Assembly: GCF_037975245.1 (NCBI RefSeq)
Contig: NC_092583.1
Location: 17,320,764-17,384,763 of the forward strand
Length of the DNA stretch: 64,000 nt
Reading direction: 5' to 3'
Origin: Apostichopus japonicus
Taxonomy: Eukaryota > Echinodermata > Holothuroidea > Aspidochirotida > Stichopodidae
Position numbers and translations under genes: made by a program. Numbering within the stretch: position 1 is the first letter of the stretch; every line of letters starts with the position of its first letter. The notes under the pieces were generated by a model that worked only from the letters and a program-made list of their open reading frames with translations, was not told where the DNA came from and ran no database searches. Of this stretch, positions 51,863 to 62,512 are shown piece by piece.

Positions 51863-54800
51863 CTTCGTTTTATTAGTTTATGTTAGTTTTATTAATAATT
51901 TCGTTAGTATCCTCAAGTCCGGGTCAAATGCTTGTATTCATAAAGAACTCATAAATGTGAAAGAAAAAAAGTGCCTAAAATATCTTTCAAGCGTACCCTG
52001 CTATGACGGTGGATAGGTTTAATACAAATTCAACTTTTTTTCAAACCGCTTCATCGTACGCATTAATGCTTAAATAAATTCTTAAAGAGATTCTTAAGAC
52101 AAACAGGTCACTTCTATATATGAATATACCTGAAAGGTCAATTGATACGCCATATATTAACGTTACGACATTGTGTTTAATGGAGCTCTTTGCGTTTGAT
52201 TCGAAGTGAATAAACAGTTGAATGTTTCAGGTATATTCTCTTTAATTGTTAGTTCAGCTAACGTAAAACCATAATAAAAACATATGTATTGTGCTGAGAT
52301 ATGCACATATGCTCATGGACCAGACGAGGTTACAGTCAAAATAGTATAAACATGTTATAGACAAAGGAGATAATTAACATAGATTTATTGTAGCGAATGA
52401 TCCCTTTTGACACTATACTATCCCTGTGTGTATGATACAACAGATATAGTTTGAGTGGCGGGAAATATTACGCGCCAAAAAGCACTAACAACTTCATCAA
52501 CTCGTATATATAAATTCCATAAATGATAAGATTTCTATATACCACCATCTTTTGTTTACATTTTATAGAACATTAATTAGAAACTATACAATAGAGTGAA
52601 AAACGTATAACTGACAATATGATTTCACTTCATGTTATATTATTTTTTTGAGAAAAAGTGTAATGTTATAAGGTTTGTGGATTTTTTATGTAAATATATG
52701 CAACAATGTAATTAACTCGTGTGTGCCTGCTTTGTAAAACAATTATTTTGTATAGACTTTTTGATAATAATTTGAAAGTTTATTTTTAAGTATTTTATTA
52801 ATTATTGCTTGAGATCGCTTAAAATAATTCAACTATGAATGTTAAGTTCGTTTTTCGTGCTAGTATCCTGAGAAAAAAATATATGCGGTGACTTGCCAAG
52901 CATGCAAATATGACGTGTCTGTCTTTTTTGAGATCTTTAGTTCAAATCTATAGTATACGATACCTTTTTACAATCTCCAACCCCATCCAACCTCCTTGTC
53001 TGAGCAAATTGTGGTATAAAGTTAGGACTAAATGAAGAAATGTTTGAAGTATCAAAGGAGGGAATTTGGAATGGTTCGGGGAAGGGGTGATGTTCTGCCC
53101 AAAATATTACATTTACTCAAAACACAGGGTTAGATTAAGGTGACGTCGCAGATCCTCGGACAAATGGATTGTTGGACGCATGCGCTTATAAATGATCACA
53201 AACAGTCAACACTCCTCCATAGCGTAGCAGGTTTAGAATAAATCTAAAAGTACTGTTAGCTGGTGAAACTGACAATTAAAGGTGAAAAAAAATAAAGTAA
53301 AAATGAGGGGCTACTCGTTAGAGACTTGTGCAAGAATAAATATCCATACCAGACGGTTAGGTACTAGTAATGGTGGAAGGGAAGGTTAGGGAGGGGAGGG
53401 GGGGGAAGTGATGTTAATTATGTTTCTAATATGAATTTGGGATAAAAGATGCTTTACCGATGTTGTTTACATTCATACGGTATCACATGTAAGCTTGTAC
53501 TATTTCCGAGTAGCGCCATCGGTTCATTTAACCCTTTTTTTCGTCTGACCCGGCCCACGTACCGTTGTATTTTAAAGTTCTCTTTTATGCGTTTACAATT
53601 GAGGAATGTAAAGTTCACGGAGGCGGATTTACTTGATCAATTGCGGTATCATCATTTAGAAATTGGACCTCTTTCTCTTTGGCGACTTGATTTCTCAGAT
53701 TTTCCGTAATTAGTTACTTGTCTGTTCGCGTGTTACGTCATTTTAACGAAGCAACTGCTATGAAAACTCCTAGCTTCAACTATTGCTCTTCCGACCCCCT
53801 GTTCCCCACCCCTCCCACCCAATCTTCGAAACGTATTAGTTAAACGGCCACCCCCTGTCCCTCCCCATCCCAGAGGCTTCACTATAGACGTAAATTAAAA
53901 CGCCATTGGATGGGGGGTGGGGGTGGGGACGTTTCCATAGGCAAACCCTGAATGGATATTAAATACACCTAACCCATATCAGAGCCGAATGGTGACAGAT
54001 ATTCGGCGTACATCCTTGTCCGGCCGGTACATAAAACATTTGACTAGTTGCAAATGAATATTTGTCATTGCGTGGTACAAAATCAAATCACCTCAAACAC
54101 GCTCTTGAATCTTTCATAAAAAATGAATGACTGGACTCAATAAACTCTTTACATTATCGATAATAATAATTATTTACGTGTTGACTCACTTTCTGTTCTC
54201 AAACGACCGCCAACAATTCAAATTGTCTCGTTTAACGATGACAATATTCGCGTAAACTACGCTAGAACTGTAATTTTGTTACAGCTCTTTCAGAGAGGGC
54301 GTGAAACAACTTGAAATAACTCCTAAAATAGTTCAGCGAGACCACTTGACCTTTACATGGAGGTCCCGAAGAGCTTCCAGCAAGCGTGGTGACCTTTGAC
54401 CATGTCTTTGTCAACGTGAGCTGATTTATGATATTGATAAATCGCGCGTCATCATGGCTTTTACATAATTCAAAAGAGCGTCCTCTTTTTAAGGACGGTG
54501 AGCGTTACTTTGAGTGTAGTTGATGGCGCCATGAAAAGTTTGCTAAATGTTCCGAACATTACCTATAACCAATTTATACTTATTCATGCCCCCTCCCTCT
54601 CCCCTCCCCCTCCCCAAGGGAATGATCATAATAAAACAAAAACATACTGACTGAAGAAGGTGATATTGCATATCTTAAGACGATACTCTACTCTTTTCAT
54701 CCCATTTGAAAGAGGGCGCCGAACAAGCTCTTTGGAATTGAATGTTTATAAAGCTGTGATTATAATGTACCTGTCTAAAAGTGGTTTAGGTTAGTTTTAA

Positions 54801-55995
54801 TAAGTCATTCCATACCTTGCGAATCTAAATATCTGCTGAAGCATTTATTCAAAATAGTATTAATATTATATCTGATGGTTGATTGTATGTCAGTAGAGGG
54901 CGGGCGATAGATAACATCTAAACAGAACTAGCTGCAGCTATTTATTTGTCCAAAATTACTGGAAATTATCTAAGTGCAATTATTACATATATTTTCAACC
55001 ACCACGTACTCTAGATAACTCTGTCAACATGATCAATGTCAATGTTTATGGTGTAGTCAAAATATGAGTGCGTGATTATGGATATTTAATAACAAGTTAA
55101 ATATTTTATTAACAGCTCTACATTATATTTCACTTTAATCTCGTTTGCTGTAAAGTGTGTCATTAAGAAGTAAACTATCTATGGCAAGATACGACCCTAC
55201 AACACTTGACTAGTGATTTATAACTTACACATTCTTGAGAAGTCGTTGAGGCACATTCTGGAATGTGCAGTCTTCATGTGGGGCTATGTGACTTTATAAG
55301 GGTCTTTTGTGCTGTGAATTTGAAACTTTGTCCGTTTGGGTATAGCATTAAAGGTATGTTGTATTGGCCCCAAATATGCTAGATAATCAAATATGGTCAC
55401 CTTTGGTCAAAATTCTGAAACTGTTTTTATTGCAACCTTCGAGGAAATTATTCTCACTGGGACATTAAGTCATCTTGTGTGTTTTTTTAAGAAATGTCTG
55501 ATAACAATTTGGAGAGAGTGAAGACCTCCAGTAAAGTACTTTCTGAAAACTTGTAGCAATTATAGCGTTCTATAATTTGGGGCCTATACTGAAAACCTTT
55601 AAGTATGATGTGTTGCTGACCGTTTAACAATTCATATGTCAGTCCAGGTTAGATACTCTGTACCATGTTTAGTTGTCATGTTAAACATATGAGGCTCATG
55701 AAACATAGTGGTGGACTACTTAGTCTAACACAGAGTTACGCCAGTTCCTCAAATGTAGAAGAAAACAGGATAGGAAACAATAGACTTTATGGCCGCAAAT
55801 AATATTTTAGCAATGCACTTGCAATTAGTCAAATTAGGGTCAAACGGCGTTCAATGTCATCGAAGATGATGCTATTGAACTCATATGAAGTAATTATGTT
55901 GTGATTGAGTTCTTAAATGTTATAAACAATGGATTTAACTTAACAGTCAGGCCTGAACTGATGGGCCGACGTCATCACCAAGTAAGCCTCTTAAG

Positions 55996-56073
55996 TATAG
56001 TCCATAAGATATTCATATTTATATAGTATTCATATTTATATAGTATAGTATAGTCCATAAGATATTCATATTT
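55996..56073. repeat. Short AT-rich tandem repeat
   Basis: TATAGTCCATAAGATATTCATATTTAT occurs at about 55996 and 56049, with ATATAGTATTCATATTTATATAGT between the copies. Confidence 0.8.
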
Positions 56074-56612
56074 ATGATCAATAACTGAACATTACCGAAA
56101 AATGAAATACAAAAAAACAACACTTCACTAAAACATATACGTATCTAATTACAGGTTGATACAAAACAACATTAGAAACTTACCAAAAGCCACCAAAAAG
56201 TTTAACAGTATGAAGATGGTTGTGACAACACGGATCACCTTATCCATGCAGACAGCTCAAATTATTTCTATAGGGCCTCTATCGCTGGGTCCCTGTTTCC
56301 AAAAGATCTTCCTAGCAATTACAAGGTAACAATATTTCAGACTATTAACCTACATAAATGTATAGTGTCGCTAAATACATATAGTATTGTGACTTTGAAC
56401 GGAGCGTTACAGAAGTCAAGCGAAGTATAACTAACTAAATGAAGATAATTATCGGTGCTAACAGCCAGTAAGTAACCAATAGGATTGAGAGGCTTACTTA
56501 TCTTTACTTCGAGTTATTTACTCTTAATCTGTGAATGGAATCTTCAGCATAAAGAGTAGATCGTGACAATACAAGTTTTAATCAGTAAAAGGAATTTGGA
56601 ATGGCCAGAAAT

Positions 56613-56935
56613 CTTCCTCGGGTTGATGTGGAGTCTTCTTTCTACACCTATACGTTTGAAACAAATATACATCTATACGGTGTCTCTATGGGGGTATGTG
56701 GTCCACGTAGGTTGGACGTACAGGTGCAGAATGAATCTGTGACGTCACAACTTATTCTTGGACTTATTCGTTACCTTGTTCTTCCTCGGGTTGATGTGGA
56801 GTCTTCTTTCTACACCTATACGTTTGAAACAAATATACATCTATACGGTGTCTCTATATGGGGGTATGTGGTCCACGTAGGTTGGACGACGTACAGGTGC
56901 AGAATGAATCTGTGACGTCACAACTTATTCTTGGA
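56613..56935. repeat. 168-bp tandem duplication
   Basis: CTTCCTCGGGTTGATGTGGA begins at 56613 and 56781. The copies match over ~155 bases with only small insertions (for example TATATGGG for TATGGG). Each copy carries an exact TGACGTCA (56740 and 56913). A 104-residue open frame crosses both but has no recognisable similarity. Confidence 0.93.
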
Positions 56936-59159
56936 CTACTGTCTGAAAGGATTTCAAAGATTTAGTATCTTATTGACTGAATACTTTCTTTTTCTTGACC
57001 CATGACATATCACAAATAAAATCCTGTCTAAACTTACCCATTAAAAAAGTACAACGCGAAATTGCTCTACATTAGGATTGTGAGCACATGTTGTGTTCAT
57101 ACTTATTTTCGTGGCGGAGTATACGTAACGTTGCACAGGCGTCGTACTGCTTTTACGTATTAACTGTAGCTTTAATCAAATACCATAAACAATGAAACAA
57201 GGAAATAACAACAACGGAAGATAAAAACACGAATTAGAAATCTTTAAAGCGATGCTGTATTTTAGTATAACTTTGTATATACATTCAGTAATATATTGCT
57301 TTAAAAAATCCACTCGTTCAAAAGTTATAATTTTAGCGAAAAGAGAAAAATTGTTTGAAACTGATGCCCATAAATCAAACTGTTTTTTTTTTTCAGTTTC
57401 AAAATAAATGTGACAAAAGAATGACAAAAGTAGGTCAAATGACGTCATATTCCCTTCGGTCAAAAGTCGTTCAATTTTTATTGACCTGGAAACCAAATGA
57501 AAATGGAAAAACAACGCAAACAAACACTGTAATATAGGCCTATTATACACATTCAGAAGAGCAAGTGTGATATTGACTTACTAGTTGCGGTATACTACCA
57601 AGAGAGACGGAAGGAAAACCCGCCCCACCCCACCATTTTTCCTGACATATGACATGGGTGGAAGACGTACGGATATACGGTAGTGAAATGACAACCCCCC
57701 CCCCCCCCCTCCGCAAAAAAAAAACTACGAAATAGGCTTATAACAATGCTTTATAAACTTGATATTACATTAGGGGCAACAACTTTCATCCTTATAAGCA
57801 AATATGACCAAATTATGCTAGACTAGTTTGGAATTGACGTGAACCTAACATTACGCTAAATATAGGCTAGAATTATGTGTATGTTGCCAACAACAACTAC
57901 GCGAATACCATACAAATCATGGTATGGTACCGTATGCTATGGTGGACGTGCGTGTAGTGAAGTGATTTGATCCTATAACACTAAGCTCTATACATATAAG
58001 CAGTAACGTCTGACGATGTCACGTGATAAAGCTTCTGTTGTAACGCTATTTATAAAGCAAGAAACTAACATATTGTAATGTATACTCAGTCTACGCCGAA
58101 CGTAACCCAACTGTAATAAAATGTTCGTATAATTATGTTATTTATATTTAATATCATGAGTTTTAGAGTATTTTTCATAACATGAGTACTACGTGTGTAA
58201 CTACATCAGACGTACAGCAAACTTCTCAGAATTTCCTGTTTGAGAAAGAGAATTGTTTTTTAACAACAGCATTTTACATCAAGCATAGTTATCACGTCGT
58301 TAAATGATCGGAGTATTGTGCCTCAATTGCTATATGACATGGGGCAATTTTCGATAGTAGTATACGAAAGTGGGTTACGTCACATTTCATTTGTCTTAGA
58401 TTTACATGGATGACGTCACGTGTCCCATGATTAGACCAATTGGTCGTCGTTTTAAGGAACTACTTCATTGAATTGTTAAAACTTAACCCATCATGTTGGT
58501 TATAGTTCCATGCTTAACATACAAAAAGAAAATAACGCTGTCCTGTTTCGCGAAAAAGAAAATTGTTTGCGCGCAAGACATCAGAAATAACTTATTTTTA
58601 TTAACTAAAAAGAAAATTAATAAATTTCCTTTTGAGTACGAGCAATAAAAGTCAATGACTTTATGAACTTTGAAATATCAATACTGATAGAGTGTCAACT
58701 GCAATTGTGCAAGTTTAAAGAAGCCAATATACTTTTGTTCCTTTATGTACAATTTCTTTTTTGTTGTCTGGGCGATGCGATCGCTGTTCGCTGTATACAC
58801 ACACGCACTGACGCACACACGCACAAAATGCTACGAATGAAACCAGGTTTTTCAAGTCCAAAAACGTATTATTTTCTGCATGTTTTAGATTGAAAATTTT
58901 CATTTTTAATCATCAAACCAATTAAGAAATGACTGTGTTATAATGTCACAATTCCGTCAGTTCCATTCAACGGTTCTTAGGCCGTATAAAAATCGTGATC
59001 CAAGCTACAAGCAAACGAACGTCTTTCTTTTGATCAAAACATTCGATTACAACTTCACAGTTTAAAATGTTCTTTTTTCTTTCCCAATATCAGAGGGTAT
59101 AGTCTTACTCCCAGATTTTTTTCAACGTTCTTTTTGTAAATTAATTTGAATTTTTTATT

Positions 59160-59648
59160 TTAGGTCCTTCGTGGTCCGTTGTCGTAGCCATTACAGATAT
59201 GTACCACCTGTGTCGTCATACATGTGTCACACTGCACATCGCAACACCAATGAAACCTACAACGACACGAATCTTGTCTGGTGAATTCATACTCTGTGGC
59301 TCCTCTCCCGCAACACAATATATCACATCCTCCCACATCGAGAGCAGAACCGTTACACCGTCTTCCTTCGGTACCCAACGAACCGAGTTTTCGGTTCGGT
59401 TTACAAAAGTCTGGCGAGTTCGTCGTGTACACAAGATCATCGACCATCGGTGCTTTTATCGTGGAATCTTCCGGCAGTATCTCCTCGCCGTTGTTACCGC
59501 CAGTAACTTTAGCGGCACCGTTGAATTTTTCCTTCAAAAGGTTTCCAACTCTTCGAAAGGATGGCATTTTCTTCCAGCAAGTTTGTAAAGTACAGGATCC
59601 AGATAGACCGTGGCATTTGCATTCACGAAACATGTTTAGGCGTATGAG
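59160..59648 (-). CDS. Wnt6: Wnt6, last coding exon (162 C-terminal residues)
   Basis: Secreted Wnt ligand, partial in this window. On the minus strand TTTTTAACAG precedes the exon, which opens LIRLNMFRECKC in phase 0, the same intron position as Wnt1 intron 3. It contains the lipidation motif CHGLSGSC, then TCWKKMPSFRRVGNLLKEKF, SPDFCKPNRKLGSLGTEGRR, GGCDILCCGRG and CRFHWCC. The DFCxPNRxxGSxGTxGRxCN string and RFHWCC context match Wnt6 rather than Wnt1, Wnt9 or Wnt10. All 16 expected cysteines of this exon are present. After the last cysteine there is a 12-residue tail (NGYDNGPRRT at its end), where human Wnt6 has only one residue. Upstream exons are not seen within 59649-64000 and probably lie beyond the window. 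Confidence 0.93.
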   Translation of the reverse strand, partial: LIRLNMFRECKCHGLSGSCTLQTCWKKMPSFRRVGNLLKEKFNGAAKVTGGNNGEEILPEDSTIKAPMVDDLVYTTNSPDFCKPNRKLGSLGTEGRRCNGSALDVGGCDILCCGRGATEYEFTRQDSCRCRFHWCCDVQCDTCMTTQVVHICNGYDNGPRRT

Positions 59649-59653
59649 CTGTT

Positions 59654-59716
59654 AAAAAAAATAATAATAATAATAATAATAATATTAATAATAATAATAA
59701 TAATAAAAATAATACT
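59654..59716. repeat. (AAT)n microsatellite abutting the Wnt6 splice acceptor
   Basis: About fifteen AAT triplets, with one ATT and one AAAAAT interruption, start six bases from the acceptor AG of the Wnt6 last exon. On the transcribed strand the tract reads ATT repeats followed by T8 and AACAG, so it forms part of the polypyrimidine/branch-point region. Confidence 0.9.
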
Positions 59717-60417
59717 AAAATTGAGCAAAATAAAAGGAGGAATAATAAATTAAAGAATCAATGGAACATCCAGCAGTGAAATAAATAATACAGGTTATTT
59801 TACATACATGATATCCACTGGAATACATACAAAAGAAAAAATGTATGTTTAGGCTAGTATACCTTATATACGAAAGAATATTGATATTATAGCCTACCGT
59901 TCAAAGAACATATAGCCTACATCTCGCATCAGCAAGCTTTCTACCGCATTAAAGTAAACGACATACCACGGGATGACGTGTGACGTACCATCTCATACGT
60001 CATCCCTACGATACGCTAGAATTTAAAATAATGGTTAGCCAATGTCAATTTTCAAGGAACGTTTTTCGTTACCTCTCTGAAGACATCTTCCATTTCTGCG
60101 ACATTGAATTGTCTAAGTTAACACTCACTGATGTATGGAAATCATTTTCAGGTTTAAGAGATGTTAATGTATCCTATTTTATGACGGTAATACTGATAGC
60201 GTTTAATATAATGTCCATATGTTAATTAACGTTGGCTCATAACCATATATACCATGTCTCACGTTACAAAGTGGGATTAATACAAAACTGTCGAATCTGC
60301 GTCAAGACAAAATTCGCGGATTTGTAATCATTTCCAAGAACATATCAACTTGTTTACTCTTTGTCTTAAACATATGGGAGTTCGGTGTTTGAACGGCGAG
60401 GGATGTACAACATGGTT

Positions 60418-60421
<4 letters not shown>

Positions 60422-60505
<84 letters not shown>
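60422..60505. repeat. (TA)42 microsatellite
   Basis: An uninterrupted run of about 42 TA dinucleotides, followed by degenerate TATATCGATATGTATATCGG. The overlapping Tyr-Ile frames are products of the repeat. Confidence 0.97.
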
Positions 60506-60509
<4 letters not shown>

Positions 60510-62430
60510 ATGTATATCGGTGTATATATCGATTAATAAAGGACTATATAATGCTGAATATATTGGTACTGAATAATACAGAGATAACGTATTAATTAAA
60601 ATGGACTTTTAATTTCCATTTTCAACTTTGTTTATAGTTACCCACCCAGTTTTCCGTTGTTCATTAACTAATATTAATTAATTAAACTCCTATCATATTT
60701 GTCTTAGTTCTGTGGTAAGTGGGTAATAATGACTGCAAAGTTTAGCGATTAATGCTTTCACAGATCATTCAGATCACTATAGTGTACAGTGCTTAACGTC
60801 CGTACACATATACATGATCTCATGCTGCATGCAGGGTTTCTCTATCTGGTACGGTGTCGATGGATAATATATAGTGTTAGCTGTAAGTTATTCCTATATA
60901 CAATGATTGTCCTGATAATATATCTCCTCGGAAGACAAAAAAGAGCGATAAAACTTGTTGGGGAGTCTTAAAGGTGTTGCCTTGACGAAGATATATGAGC
61001 GGCGACGGGGCCGAGACACCTCAATAGAACAATCAGAAGTGTGGCCGCGCGCGTCCTAACACTTCTCCGACAGAATCGGGCGGACTAAATTTACGAGTAT
61101 CTCTGTCGACGCGACTCAAACATTCTCAAAATTATTGCCGCCTTCTTTTTCGTCTTGATATTTCATTTTCCGCACACCAAAGCTTGAGATTGAATATTAA
61201 GTGTCTGCATGTGGAAGAGAGAGTGAAGTTTGTTTTGATTGCTAGCTTCAAATTTATAGCTCTATTTAGAATAATACGGGTAAACTACAAGAGGTTCATG
61301 AGCCGTTTATTAAACTTGAAGTACACTTACGATATTGTATATACGGTTGTAATGCTTGGGCTGACTCAAGAACGGAGTATAACTTCATTCCATGTAAGCA
61401 CGTAGCTGGCTATAGGCCTACACAAATGGCAGTTTATACTGCCTAACAATTCATATATAGCAGTATGACCGCTTGCTGTTTTTAGGCCTTAGGAGCGGGG
61501 TGGGTGGGTTGAGGGCGGGGGGGGGGGGGTGGTCGTAGGGACATTTCTAAAGCAGCAGTACAATGTACAAAAACGCATCCTTATTACCGTCACAGTGAAT
61601 CAGGATATGCCGGTTATGCTAAGGAACCCAAATCGTTACATTACACAGTTTTCTTATCGTCACCATCATATAAACTCATTGTAATAATTGACTCTGCCAA
61701 AAACATAACAGTACTCTTAAAGTACCTATATATTATATTTAGCAATTAACTTTTTTTATAGCAATGTAGCTACTCGATCATTGTCACGTTAGGACGTAAA
61801 GGACTTAGTTTTCATGAATTTCATAAATTCGATGAATTTATTGAATCGCCGTTATAATACGTCTTACACTCCCCTAAAACATAAAACGTCAGTGGTTCTT
61901 GTAAATCTAATCATAGAAGAAGATCCACAAGAACTTTCCTATCCCAATTCTCAGTCGCCCTCCACCCCCCCTCCCCCCACACATATTGAGTGAAATAAAA
62001 ACCTGATACATAGCTAGTACCTATTATCAGCGCGTCTTTCATAGCACAACTCAACGGGCCATATGTGTATGTTCCGTTGCTAATGTTGTTCTATCGACCA
62101 AAAATACGGTATAACGATGTAATTATTGTTCCGTGAATTTTTCACTGAATTAAGTATCTTTCCTCTGCTTGTAATGAGATTCATAAGCTTAGGCTACATA
62201 ATATATGTGCGCGGTTTAATCTCTAGATCGTTCTGTAACTGACTTGGACAGGTAGGAATTCCCCAACCGTGATGTGTTTAATGTTCTTATAACAGAGACA
62301 AGAAGACGAGAGGCGCGTGTTGAAACTGAATTCAAAACACCGTCAACCAATTAACAAAATGTGTCATCATATAAACAACAGCATCATTGCTTGCCTTTGA
62401 TTGGATTCAACCAAGATAAACCATGCCTAA

Positions 62431-62512
62431 CAGAACCGAAACGAACTGAACCAAACCGCCAAATCAAACCGAACCGTAAAGAACCGCACACAACCAAACC
62501 GAGACGAGGCAA
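62431..62512. repeat. Degenerate AACCG-type repeat
   Basis: AACCGAAACG, AACTGAACC, AAACCGAACCG and similar variants recur across ~80 bases, a decayed pentanucleotide-like repeat. Confidence 0.65.

Larger units (their letters stand above)
50319..59159. other. Intergenic region between convergent Wnt1 and Wnt6
   Basis: This 8.8-kb region has no recognisable gene. It contains tandem duplications (50592-50697, 51737-51822, 55996-56073, 56613-56935), a repeat fragment (51827-51862), a perfect DR1 motif (54390-54402), TGACGTCA at 56740, 56913, 57440 and 58411, and C runs at 51640-51652 and 57695-57709. It should include both 3' UTRs. Confidence 0.6.

Noticed and set aside
60350-60595. Tyr-Ile repeat frames
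   Set aside because: Translation of a (TA)n microsatellite.
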